A stretch of 64,000 bases of DNA from Pogona vitticeps. Its lineage: Eukaryota; Chordata; Lepidosauria; Squamata; Agamidae. Positions 26,390 through 36,624 of this stretch are shown piece by piece. The translations under genes and the position numbers were made by a program. Numbering within the stretch: position 1 is the first letter of the stretch; each line of letters begins with the position of its first letter. The notes under the pieces are model-generated. The model was not told the DNA's origin. It saw nothing but the letters and a program-made list of their open reading frames with translations, and did no database searches. The DNA lies in NCBI RefSeq assembly GCF_051106095.1, contig NC_135793.1, positions 5,313,501-5,377,500 on the forward strand. Reading direction: 5' to 3'.

Positions 26390-26918
26390 GTTCCTCTTCC
26401 TCTTTTTTTTTTCAGAGCCCAAAGGAGGCATGGAGGAGCGCAGGCGGCGGGGCGAGGAAGTCGAGAAATAAATTGGGGGGGGGGGACAGCAGGCTCCTCT
26501 GGCGCCGAGTTAAGAAACCCGAGTTGTGGGAACGCAGGGAAGTCCGGGGTTTGCCCCTTCCCACGTTGCCCGGGGAGGGGGGGGGAAGAGAGTCCCGCGC
26601 GGCATCCTTGCTTTTCCTGCCCACCCCTCCCCGAACCGCCTCCGCGCGCCCAGGTGAGTCCTCTCCGAGGGAGGGGCCCGGCGCCCGGCCAATCGGAGCG
26701 AGAGGCTCCTCCCGCCCTCGGCCAATCAGCGGCCGAGTCAGGGAGCCTCACCTGTCCCGAGTTAGCGGCGGCGGCGAGGGAAGCGCCCGGTTGGGGTTCC
26801 CGGAGGCGCCCGCGGAGGAGGCTCGGGCGTTACGCGCGCGGGGCGGCGAGGGGTGTGTGTGGGTTTCCCTCCTCCCGGGTCTCTTCTTGCCGATCCGCCC
26901 GCCAAGGGACCGGGGACG
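26390..26918 (+). promoter_or_regulatory. CpG-island promoter and 5' UTR of the STARD10-like gene
   Basis: This strongly GC- and CpG-rich block extends through exon 1 to about 27250. It has no evident TATA box, while inverted CCAAT boxes (ATTGG/CCAAT) occur near 26690 and 26723. The start codon at 26919 (GGGACGATGG) has G at -3 relative to A and G at +4. Several long frames in the island are composition artefacts. Confidence 0.65.
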
Positions 26919-27077
26919 ATGGAGGGGCCGCTCCGGCTGCCGGACGAGGCCGCCTTCGGAGCCTTCCGGGCCGAGTGCGAAGCCGAGCAGGGCTGGCTCA
27001 GCCGCTACCGCCGGGAGGGGATGGCCGTCTGGGGGAAGCCCCCTCGGGCCGAAGACCCCGCCGTTCACCGGGTCAAG
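26919..27077 (+). CDS. STARD10-like exon 1
   Basis: Encodes 53 residues ending PAVHRVK. FGAFRAECEAEQGWLSRY aligns with human STARD10 FRSFRSECEAEVGWNLTY. The donor is GTGAGA. The codons are very GC-rich, as expected inside the CpG island. Confidence 0.85.
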
Positions 27078-29124
27078 GTGAGACCTTGTGTGTGTGTGTG
27101 GGGGGGTCCCCTCGGCAGGGGAGGGGGGGGTCGGGGGGGGAGAGAGAGAGACTTCAGAGAAGGACGCCAGCGTCACGTGTGAGCGCTGAAAACACGTGTC
27201 AGCGGGCGGGGGAGGCACCGACGGGGGACGCCCTGCCCCCGTGCAAACGCGCCCTTTCTCTCCCTCCCCAAATAAAATCTCCTCCAGAAAGGAAAGGGTT
27301 GAACGTCCTTCACCTGGTGGTGATCCCGGGAGTTCATCATCACTCGCTCCACCTGCGGATGATTGGTCAAAAGGAAGGGGCTGGGCATTGCTGGGTCACA
27401 CTAAATTAAAGAGAGAGAGAGAGACAGATTTAGTTTGTATTTTACTTGTGGTTTAATCGGTTTATCTTTTGTTGTATTTTAATTGTATTTTAATTCTGGT
27501 CAGCCGTCCAGACCTTTGGGTAGAGTGGGCGGCATATAAGTTAAATAAATAAAACAAATAATAAATAATAAATAATAGTAGCCTATCAAGTCTGGTCTGA
27601 AGATCCAAACTGATGCAAGCCTGGATGCCCCGTTTTTTTTAGATTTGGGATTTTTGCTTTAAACTGAGTTTCATTTGTTGTTCCTGGTTTGTGGTGGGTG
27701 TATAACACCTGGATTTTGCGCAGCAGGTTTTTTTGGGGGGGGGGCGTCCCCTTTTTCAGGTTGCAGAGCTTTCTCTCCCTTGAATTTCAGGTTTGCCTGT
27801 CTCTGGACCTTAAGACCTCCTGGGAATCTTTTTATAGCCTCTTGTGTCTCTTCCGGGTGGTTGTCAGAAAGGGAGAAAAGTTGGCAGCATTCAGCAAAAA
27901 AAGTCATGGCCGGTCAGTAGCCAGTGCAACAGAAAGGAGCCGTAAGAAGGAAGGGGCCAAACAGGAAGGAACATAACGGGACATGCAGGGGGCCAAGATG
28001 CAAGCAAGCTACTTAATATTAAACCACTTTAGTTCCTGTTTATTTTTACAGGGAAGACTTATTTCATCTTTTGAGTATTTACCCATAACGAAGCTCTGCT
28101 GACACATTTTCCTAGTTATTCTGCCTCCCCCAATTATATCCTTTGCTTTTTGGGTGTACAATTTCTTCGTTGTCTTCTCTGTTTCATATCACTTTAAAAA
28201 TATGCAGGGGAAAAAATCTAAGAATATAGAAATGTATTGATTTTATTTATTGAAAATATTTTTACCCTGCTTTTTTTCCTTGAAAAAGGGCCCAAGGTGG
28301 TTCACATCATTAAAAGACGATATTTAAAGTTGAAAAGAATTATACAACAGTGGTTAGCATCATTAAAAAGCAATAATTAAAATTTATGAACAGTGATTCC
28401 CTCCACCCAGCCACAAAAGCAGGTGCTTAGAGAAGCTTAAAAGTGCTGTGTTTTGGATCAAGGCCGTAGAAATAAACATTTCCACCACACTTTATCGGCC
28501 TGGCTATATGTCAGTTGAAACAGGAAATTTTATCATGTTTCTGGGGTTATTTGCATAGAGATTGAACATTATTATATATAGCCCTCACTATCTGAAACTT
28601 GTTTTCTTATTGTTGTTGTTCAGAAACAGCAGGCACTGTCAAAATTATAAAAACATTGACTGGTATTATATAACATACAAGTTTTAACCAAAAACCTAAG
28701 CATCTGTTACATATCGGCGCAGTATGTATGCTGTTCCTAATATTGCCGTGTTTTTTTTTTTGTAGCTCTGATGGTGTGATTTCTGAGATGTGTGATTGCT
28801 TATAGTTACTGTGTGAAATTTCTTGTTATTGTTACCAAAGCCCTGATGATGACAGGGACCACTGAAGTGTGTTTCTTCTGGAGGCAAGATGTCTCTGTAC
28901 TTTGTTAGTTTTTCCAATTCTTTATTTTCAACTCTGGCATCCCTTGGAATTGCAGTGTCAATGATCTGGACATTTCTTCGTTCTGTCACTACTACCGTAT
29001 GTCTGGTGTGTTACGTTCAAGGTGTCTGTCTGTTTGGATTCAGAAATCGCACAAGATCTTGACTTCCTCATTTTCTCACACCTTCTCTACCTGATGTTCC
29101 CATGGGTTTTTGGAGGCTGGCAAG

Positions 29125-29201
<77 letters not shown>

Positions 29202-29233
29202 AAATAATAATTTATTGTTTGTTTGTTTGTTTG

Positions 29234-29298
<65 letters not shown>

Positions 29299-32200
29299 GG
29301 AACAATATCAAGAAATTTCACACAGTACTATAAGCAATTGCACATCTCAGAAATCATCAACAGAGCTTCAAAAAAGGCCATATTAGGAACAGATATGCAG
29401 ATATCCTGCGCAGATATGCAACAGATACTCAGGTTTTTGGTTAAAGCATGTATCTGTTATATAATACTAGTCAATGTTATTATAATTTTGGTTATGCCTG
29501 GTGTTTTTGAACAACAACAAAATGTCCTCTGCTGATATTTAACAGCTAGTTGGTTAAAACGTGTATGTGTTATATAATACCAGTCAGTGTTTTTATAATT
29601 TTGATTGATGGTGTTTTTGAATAATAATAATGTGCCATCAAGGCAATTGTGACATAGGACAACCCCTGTTCAGGATTTTCCAGGTCCTCGGAAATAGTTG
29701 ACCCTTCCCTTCCTCTAAGGCAGTGGTCCCCAGCCTTGGGCCCATATGTTCTTGGACTTCAACTCCCAGAAATCCTGGGCAGCGGAGGTGGTGGTGAAGG
29801 CTTCTGGGAGTTGTAGTCCAAGAACATCTGGAGGCCCGAGGTTGGAGACCACTGCTCTAGGGGACGCCCTGGGACTGTGCGGCTTGCCCCCGAGCCCACC
29901 CGGGCTGTCTCCTCACAGGAGGTCCTTATGGATATTGCCAAAAAAGGACTCCCCCCCCCAACAAATATGAAAAGATGAAACCCATCTGGTCTCAAGAAAG
30001 GACTTGTACATTTTGAAAGCGAAGAAAATGGTGGAAAAGATTAACTTGAACAATTTCTAAATCGAAGGGAGATGCCCGACGTTGTAAATAGGGGTGTCCA
30101 AATTACTGGATACTTAGGGAGTTCAGAAGCTAATGTGAGGGGCTTGCGCCTTACCCAGCAGGCATCCTTAGTGCCAGGAAATGCGCTGGTAAGAAACCAA
30201 AGGACCTGTTTTAAGCCAGACTTCAAAATAGCTTCTTTGCTCTCTTGGGCAATACAGCCCAGCAGCTGCGGTGACATAATGCTTTCTGGAGTATCACCAG
30301 GTTCTCCGATGCCTGCTTTCCATGAGCTTCAGCATCTCCCAGTCCTCTAACGATTACGATATAAATTTTACAAAGGGGGGAAAAACCAGAAAGAGAGAGT
30401 TCTGCAATGTTGCAACACGAGCAAATGAATTGTGCCGTCCACGTTTGTGAACTGCAGTCCATTTCATTAAATGCACGGAGCGTTTCTTAACTGTATTGTA
30501 TGCACAGTTTGGAGGTTGGAAGACTTTAAACTGAGATGAGTGGGAAATGAAAGAGAGCGAGTCATAAATGGCTTTTCCAGATAACACCATGAATTTTGAG
30601 AATGCTGGTCGATATGAGAGGCCAAAATGGAACTCTATGCCACCGTTGGCTGTGGTTGGGTATCGCTGCTCTCCTTCCATGTCAATTGCATTATCTGTGA
30701 ACTCATTCCAGATTATAATTAGGGAAGAGTGACGTGGAAACATCCCCTAGCTGTCAGCCTGAGAATTTGTCAGATAACTGATGCAGAACTTAATGACTGC
30801 ATTGGCCTTTGACATTGACTCCTGTCATTGTTTGGTTAGCCAACCAGGAAGTTGGCCACTGAGTCAATGATTTACCAAGCATCCAAGCTGAACTCTTATG
30901 GTGATCTCTCCCTCTCTCTCTCTCTTTGTTATTTTTTGGCTAAGCAACAAAATAGGAAGAGCAAAATCCAGGTATTCTGGATACAATAAAGACCTAACTA
31001 TTTCTCACTGTGCTGGGAAGCATTTTGGGTAGCTCTGGTTTGAACGTCAAGATAATACCAGAGAAATCTAAGTTCCCATGTGCATTCAGCTGAAAAGCTC
31101 ACTCCAACTCTTAGGACCATCGTTTTCATTCTGATGCCCGCCAGGTCCCCAGATACAAAAATAGATAAATTCTAAGTTCTGTGCGGGTCACACAGCCTAC
31201 CCCTCACTCCTTAACCTGAGCTTTTCCACTCAAATAGGACATTTTCTTACTGCCTGGATTCTCCTTTTCCATAGTTGACGTTGAATTAAAACTCAGCGGC
31301 CAGCCCATGTCATGGATGGGGTGATGCCATCTTATCCTTCCCAGCGGTGCTTCGTAGTTTGACACTCCACTGGATCATTGTGGTGTAGTGATTAAGACTA
31401 AGGTTTTGGAGACCTGGGTTCAGCTGTTGACTTAATTGTGACACTCAGAGAATCATCTTAAACCAATCATAATTGTCTCACTCTGACCTTCCTAACAGGG
31501 GTTTTGTGGTGATAAGGCGGGGGATAGGAGAGTCGTGAATGGGTTAACCTCCTTGGAGGACTGTTGGGTAGCTCATTGATTAAGGTCTCTGGCTGCTGGG
31601 CCAGAGGTTGGGGGTTCGATTCCCCCACTAGGCCTCCTTGACGGGCGATGGACTTTATGATCCATAGATTACTCCTTCTGGCTCTGAAGTTCTAAGGTTA
31701 TTATATTATTATAAAGTTAGGTTATAACTGTAACAAATATTGTAAATGAAACAATTAGGATTGATTGCCTTTGTATGCTCCTTGCCGTGCGCTTGCTTTG
31801 ATGATGTTCTTCTCTGGATCTGTAGGGTCGCATCCACATGCCGGATGTGCCAGCTGAGACGGCCTACGACGTTCTCCACGACACAGAGTATCGCAAGAAA
31901 TGGGACTTGAATGTTCTTGAGACGCACGAGATTGCCCGCCTTTCGGACAACGCTGATGTAGGCTATTATGCGTGTGAGTGAGGTTGGTTGGGAAAAGCTG
32001 AAAATAATGAGATGATTAGACCCGGTAAACAAAAAGTGCAATATCACCAGTGGTGCCATCAAGGTCATGCTTAGGGGCAAATGTCCCAGGTCTTTACCTA
32101 TAAATCTTCCACCAAGTACATCAGGGATGTGCATTACTGTTTTCTAAAAGGGTGAGGCAACCCCCCCTACACATACACACATGCAAAACTTCAAGTAAAA

Positions 32201-34631
32201 TATCTAAATTTCATAAGATTTTGCACAGCACAAATCCCAGCTTTCGATTTTACTTTATATCATGTCATTTCCCTCCTTTTCTTTTCACTAGTTTCCTCTT
32301 AATTTTACAAACAATACTCCTTCAGGGGGTCTTAAGCATTGAAGATGCTACTACAGTGTCCAGCATGCTGGATTTCTTTGTTTTTATTTAAACGAGCGAG
32401 GCTTGTAACTCTTGAGACTCTGAAGGTAGACATGAAAATATGTGTAGAGAAGTTGGAAGTTTGGCAACATGCTGCAGAATTCTTGATCTCTTTCTGTAAG
32501 TTGCAAATGTAGAACAAAGTCGGTGTAGAGTATTGGATTAGGGCCATGTGAGGTAGTCTCCACATTGTCTTGCCTATCTAGAGATCTAACTGGGTCTCCT
32601 TGGTTCAATCACCGTCCCCTAGTCTTGTCGTACCTCTCAGTTCTGAGAAGAATACAAGGCTGCCAGGAGAACGATGTACTCCACTCCTAATTATAAAAAG
32701 GGGATGGGAAAATATTTAGGAAGAAATGTGTGAGACAACTGTTTCATGCAAATTCTGTATTAATTAAGCCTCTGGACATGAAATTGAAATAATTTTTCCC
32801 CCTGCTTGGCTAGGGAAATGTCCAAAGCCTTTGAAGAACAGAGATGTGGTGACCTTGAGGTCTTGGCGAGTCTTGGACAAGTCTTACATGATCATCAATT
32901 TCTCCGTCAAGCACCCGGTAAATGAGGAAGAGGTGGAGTGAAATGGAGGTGGTGGTGGGGTTAAGCCCATATAGACGGGAGGGGGATTAATCGAGAATCT
33001 GCTCTGAGGTTTCGGCAGAGAAGGCTCCTGTAGACGGATTATCGTCTCTTCCTCTGCAGTTGTGTTGCCGCTCTTGCGATATTTGTGTGATACGATTGCT
33101 GATCTAGAAACCTCAGTGGGCTGGGACTGGATGCTTGTCGGTCGAAACCAGCAAAGCCCAGCTTCCTTGCTGGACGGGTTTCTTCTTGAGAGACAGCTGC
33201 CTGACTAGGATTTAGTAAGGGGTTGCTCTCACTTGCCACCATCACTGAAATACCGCCGCTGGCAGAAGCGCCATGCTGTATATTGGCCACAGGAAATCCA
33301 AAGCTGAGGCTCTTGAGCTTTCTTTCCCCTTCCGGAGGTTGAAGGAGCACTTTGCAGACTGGCTGACCTTCATGGTTCCTGAAGGCACTGCAGCACCCTT
33401 CAAACCATAGAGGGGTGTTCCCGATGACAACGAAATATCTGTGGGAAGGGTGGGAAGCTTGGCCACATTCGTTGAGTTTTGCTCATGACAGTAGGCAAGA
33501 CCTTCTTCCACCACCGCCTCCAGGAAGTGGTCCAGTTCTGACCCAACTGGTTATTGGCTTGACTTTCTTCTTTTGCAGAAATACCCTCCACGCAAAGACC
33601 TGGTTCGAGCCGTGTCACTCTTGACCGGATACTTGGTACAGTCCACTGGACCCAATAGCTGTAGTTTGACATACCTGGCACAGGTGGACCCGAAAGGTAA
33701 GTGTGTATCCTGTAGCGAAATAGAGGCTCCTTATTGAATTTGATAGGTGTGAAAGACAGATGGGAGACTGCCCAGGGATATAGAGGGTCTATATCCTGAC
33801 GCCCTTGGAGGGCCAGGGCTTCCAAGCTGAGCTGGCAGCGCTGGAGCAGATGAACCAAGGATGTAGCTCCTTACATTTCTGTGTCACAAAACTAGCCAAC
33901 ATGCCTTGTTGCTGCTCAGTTCAGGGAAGCTGGAGGTGGAATAAGCAGGAAAGGTGCCCCTGTCAAGGGGCACTTGTGGCTCCGCCCCCTGAGCATGTGG
34001 CTCCGCCCCAGGGGCGTGTTCTTTCACTCTGAGCGTCTGATATCGGAATTGTTCACAAATGCCGGTTTGAATTCTCTCCCTCCCTCCCTCTCTGTTTATC
34101 TTGTGTCTCTCCATGCTTTCTTCGCACGAGGGTTTTGTCGTCTGCTTTTAGCTGCTGTGGCTCTTTCCTAGATGTCGCGGCGTTACTTAAGCCTTTCCGT
34201 TCTCCAGCAAATATATTTGATCCCAACCTGGGTTTCTTCCCTCCTTTCTGTTTCTCGAGAGGTCGCTTTCGGGTAGCAATTTCATTCGGTTCGTGGGCAC
34301 TGAGTTATGCCGCTTGATTTTTCTCAGGAAGCTGCTGGCTTTTGCTGTGCGGTCCCCTCGTTGTGTTTTCTTGGCGAAATGGACAGGTTACCCATAACAG
34401 CCTTTGTTTGCTCAGCTCTCGGCCTCCTTTCTTGGCCCATGGGGGGGCCTTGGGTTGCTCTTCAGCTGCAGTAGAGGCTGAAGGTCTGAGAAGTATTCTT
34501 AAAATTTAGTTCCTTTTGAAGTTTCTTTGCCTTTTTAATGGAGTGTGTCTGTAGGTTGGTTTGGGACGAATCCTGCCAGGATGCGCTAAAGCTGAGCTGT
34601 GTTTCTGTTCAGACAATTGATCAACCAACAA

Positions 34632-34669
<38 letters not shown>

Positions 34670-36536
34670 AATTCAGGGACAGGAGGGACTAGTGGACTAG
34701 ATTCTGCCCATTGTAGTGTGTTTTGCACATTGATGCTTGCTATACCTTTCCTCTTCCCTTTATTGCTCTCCCCTGCCTCCTGGTACATCTGATGATCGGA
34801 CAGACGGGCTTAAGGTCACTCTGTTGGGAACCACGACCAACTAGGGTGTCTAAGGGTGTGTTTCCTCCCTTTTCTTCTCTAAACGTAGGATCGTTGCCCA
34901 AGTGGGTTGTCAATAAAGCATCTCAGTACCTGGCGCCAAAGGTAAGTAGCACCTCCTCTGCTCAGATGAGTCAGTTCTCCTGAAGACAACATGAGTTCGC
35001 TTTACGCCATCTGGATCTGATGAACTTGGGGGGGGGGTCTTCCCTAAGAAGGAACCCTATTCAAATGTGTGCAAGTTGCCTCCAGCCTGGTGGTTTAGTG
35101 GGAAGGCAGGATACAAATTTCATGTGTCCACGCCTGCATTCCTTCGTTGGGATCAAATTAAAGGAGGGGGAAGTCCCGGTGGAGAGTGGCCTTCTCAAGA
35201 GGAGAGCCTTCCTTATGCCTGTAAAGCCAGGACCCCCAATTCAGTGGGACACCCGTTTCTGCAGGGGAATCATTTCCAAGCCTCCCTCGGCAGATGCAGA
35301 AAAGCCTGGAATGCTATTTTAATAATGAGCGCTATGCATGTTACCATAGTCTCTCGAGACTGAAGGATGTCTACTCTGAAGTCTTGTTAGACATGATCAG
35401 CTGCTTCAGTAGCTTCCTCAAAAGTAGTTTTCTTCATTAAAGAAAAGGTGAGCTCTCTTTCCCAGCAGCTTCCAGAAGCCGTGGTCAGTCTTGTACATAG
35501 GTTGCAGGGCTCCCTGCAATGTTTAACACACACATACACACAATTCCTGAATGTGCATACACAAACATTCACATGGTTGAAATTACAACTCAGTCAGAAG
35601 TGGACAAAACAACACTTCCCCTTTCACTCAACGATGGGGTTAGGGGCGCCGGACCCCTGTGTAGTTCAAAATCTGTGTACAACTCACACGGAGGGAGATC
35701 TGTTTTCTCTGTCGGAGTTCTCTTCTATAGCATTGGCAATCCTTTCCACGGAGTATCACGGTCTTGTGTGTCATGAACCTTAAAGGTCCTTACGACTCCC
35801 TGAGGCTGGATTAGAAATGTTACGTTTGTAGACAACACTTGTTGACCCCTACAGTGTTGAACTCAAAAGATTCTGGGTGGCCAACGGCACAGACTGTTTG
35901 GAAAAAAATATCCAGATATAACTAAAAGCGTGCCGTTCAAACCCATGCAATTCAAGCAAGAAGTGTGCTCCCACTTCAGTCTTGCTCATGTTCCAAAATC
36001 ATCATCCTCATGTCTTACGGCTCCCAAAGAATCCCACAAGGAGAGGTTTGGCTCTTGGGCCCTCTAGAGTTGACCCCCTGAGATGTGTAAGACCCTTCAA
36101 GCATTTCTCATGAACTAGTCGCCAGTTCGCTCCCCCCCCCCCCCGTGCAGGCACGCATGAAAGTTTGCTGGCTTTTTTACCTCCAAGGGGAAGGGCCGTT
36201 ACTGTCCTATTCTTTGCCTCGGGCTGCAAAATGCCTTGGACGGTTTTTGGGTTTTCGTTGTTCTCATGGCATGTTTTCCCCAATTCTCTTATTTCGTCAA
36301 CCTTGGGGGCCCAGCTGATGAAGAAGCTGCACAAAGCGTGCCTGAAGTATACTTCCTGGAAGCAGGAGCATCATGCCGACACAAAGCCCTGGCTGTACCC
36401 GGAGCAAAACCAGCTCCCTTACATGGCCATCTCTGACCTGTCTCTACAACACGCTTCCTCTTTGGAGAACATCGACGAGAGCAGCTTGATGGAAGCCAGA
36501 GATGAGAAGGGGGACACCAGCGGGTCAGAGAACTGA
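26919..36536 (+). CDS. START-domain phospholipid-transfer protein, STARD10 family (STARD10-like), complete gene
   Basis: Six coding exons join cleanly: 26919-27077, 31826-31973, 32814-32917, 33579-33696, 34889-34941 and 36315-36536, giving 267 residues against 291 in human STARD10. Landmarks are FRAECEAEQGW, DVPAETAYDVLHD, EYRKKWD, NADVGYYAWKCPKPLKNRD, SVKHPKYPPRKDLVRAVS, TYLAQVDPKGSLPKWVVNK and HASSLENIDESSL. STARD10 binds phosphatidylcholine and phosphatidylethanolamine through the START fold that fills most of the chain, and moves them between membranes. Intron positions match STARD10, but many conserved sites differ (for example GRIHMPDVPAE for CRMECCDVPAE, and LLTGYLVQSTGPNSC for IQTGYLIQSTGPKSC). 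I infer a paralogue rather than the STARD10 orthologue. The human N-terminal extension is lacking. Confidence 0.88.
27510..27585 (+). mobile_element. LINE-type 3' end with A-rich tail
   Basis: 'gacctttgggtagagtgggc ggcatataagttaaataaat' is followed by (AAAT/AAT) repeats. It is a truncated retroposon tail just downstream of the CpG island. Confidence 0.55.
28606..29020 (-). mobile_element. LINE 3' end with a remnant of the reverse-transcriptase ORF, reverse orientation
   Basis: On the minus strand a frame at 28989-28696 contains IIDTAIPRDARVENKE followed by KLTKYRD. It resembles the C-terminal endonuclease-like region of R4/Dong-type or related LINEs (family assignment inferred). The 3' UTR follows and ends in AAC-rich tail sequence near 28606. 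The copy is truncated at its 5' end. Confidence 0.55.
29124..29298. repeat. Compound microsatellite (GTT)n-(GTTT)n-(ATT)n
   Basis: GTT repeats run over about 29124-29201, GTTT over about 29216-29236 and ATT over about 29236-29298. The block lies between two oppositely oriented LINE 3' ends whose own tails are AAC/AAT-rich, so the array probably grew from such tails. Confidence 0.9.
29299..29521 (+). mobile_element. LINE 3' end, direct orientation (mate of 28606-28838)
   Basis: The sequence 'caagaaatttcacacagtac ... cagtactataagcaatt ... gaacaacaacaaaatg' is the inverse of 28606-28838 with only scattered differences. It ends in an AAC tail. Confidence 0.65.
29538..29630 (+). mobile_element. 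Second truncated copy of the same LINE 3' end
   Basis: 'tggttaaaacgtgtatgtgt tatataataccagtcagtgt' down to an AAT tail repeats the last about 90 bp of the element at 29299-29521, in the same orientation. Confidence 0.55.
29631..29935 (-). mobile_element. tRNA-derived SINE interrupted by a MITE
   Basis: 29631-29720 ('gtgccatcaaggcaattgtg') and 29855-29935 ('ggactgtgcggcttgccccc') are two halves of one SINE of the family seen whole at 57960-58195. They are separated by the MITE at 29721-29854. Confidence 0.65.
29721..29854. mobile_element. hAT-like palindromic MITE inserted in a SINE
   Basis: Termini are CAGTGGTCCCCAGCC and, inverted, CAGTGGTCTCCAACC. The whole 134 bp is nearly palindromic (ACTTCAACTCCCAGAA against TTCTGGGAGTTGTAGT). 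The flanks CTCTAAGG (29713-29720) and CTCTAGGG (29855-29862) are a 7/8 target duplication. Confidence 0.8.
31376..31515 (+). mobile_element. Sauria-type SINE
   Basis: The tRNA-like head 'gtggtgtagtgattaagact ... gagacctgggttcagctgtt' is followed by 'gtgacactcagagaatcat' and 'gttttgtggtgataaggcgg'. This is the recognisable Sauria SINE order. Confidence 0.7.
31555..31712 (+). mobile_element. tRNA-derived SINE with CR1-like 3' end
   Basis: The head contains 'ggttgggggttcgattcccc' (B box). The tail 'atgatccatagattactcct tctggctctgaagttctaag' ends in a TTA-rich stretch. A sister copy is at 41165-41310. Confidence 0.65.
31826..31973 (+). CDS. STARD10-like exon 2
   Basis: Encodes GRIHMPDVPAETAYDVLHD, then TEYRKKWDLNVLETHEIARL, then SDNADVGYYA, plus one base. 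The acceptor is CTGTAG and the donor GTGAGT. Confidence 0.92.
32814..32917 (+). CDS. STARD10-like exon 3
   Basis: Encodes (W)KCPKPLKNRDVVTLRSW, then RVLDKSYMIINFSVKHP. It starts after GGCTAG and ends at GTAAAT. Confidence 0.92.
33579..33696 (+). CDS. STARD10-like exon 4
   Basis: Encodes KYPPRKDLVRAVSLLTGYL, then VQSTGPNSCSLTYLAQVDPK, plus one base. The acceptor is CTTTTGCAG and the donor GTAAGT. Confidence 0.92.
34636..34666. repeat. (GT)n microsatellite
   Basis: About 15 GT units in intron 4 of the STARD10-like gene. Confidence 0.9.
34889..34941 (+). CDS. STARD10-like exon 5
   Basis: Encodes (G)SLPKWVVNKASQYLAPK in a short 53-nt exon between AACGTAG and GTAAGT, part of the C-terminal START helix. 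Confidence 0.92.
36315..36536 (+). CDS. STARD10-like exon 6 (C-terminus)
   Basis: Encodes 73 residues from LMKKLHKACLKYTSWKQEH to an acidic tail ending GDTSGSEN, with TGA at 36534-36536. The LENIDESS segment is shared with STARD10. The tail is shorter than the human one. Confidence 0.92.
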   Translation: MMKKLHKACLKYTSWKQEHHADTKPWLYPEQNQLPYMAISDLSLQHASSLENIDESSLMEARDEKGDTSGSEN

Positions 36537-36618
36537 CGATCCAGGAGCCAGCGAGCTCTGTTTGGGAGCTAGGAGATTTATGCTGCTCTGTTCTAGTGCC
36601 TAGCCCACTTAGTTTTAC

Positions 36619-36624
36619 AATAAA
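36619..36624 (+). terminator. Poly(A) signal of the STARD10-like gene
   Basis: AATAAA lies 83 bases after the stop codon and is followed by a GT/T-rich element ('gtgtgtgcagtttctttttc'). This gives a very short 3' UTR. Confidence 0.75.

Larger units (their letters stand above)
27078..31825 (+). other. Intron 1 of the STARD10-like gene
   Basis: This 4.7-kb intron is packed with repeats: a LINE 3' tail (27510-27585), an inverted LINE pair around a compound microsatellite (28606-29521), a SINE split by a MITE (29631-29935), a Sauria SINE (31376-31515) and another SINE (31555-31712). No coding exon is supported. The 30000-31370 part shows nothing I can name. Confidence 0.6.

Noticed and set aside
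26377-27409. Several long frames on both strands (up to 251 codons)
   Set aside because: They come from the stop-poor CpG island. Only the frame starting at 26919 matches STARD10 and splices correctly.
28696-28989. 97-codon minus-strand frame as a host gene
   Set aside because: It resembles the C-terminal part of a LINE polyprotein and continues into that element's 3' UTR.
29022-29535. Frames of poly-Leu, poly-Val, poly-Tyr, poly-Asn and poly-Thr
   Set aside because: Direct translation of the GTT/ATT microsatellite.
30354-30743. 129-codon minus-strand frame in STARD10-like intron 1
   Set aside because: No recognisable domain, and composition looks like intron sequence.
31610-31630. tRNA-like B box sequences (here and near 40240, 41220, 43300, 49590)
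   Set aside because: They belong to SINE heads, lack a full cloverleaf, and repeat with SINE tails, so they are not tRNA genes.
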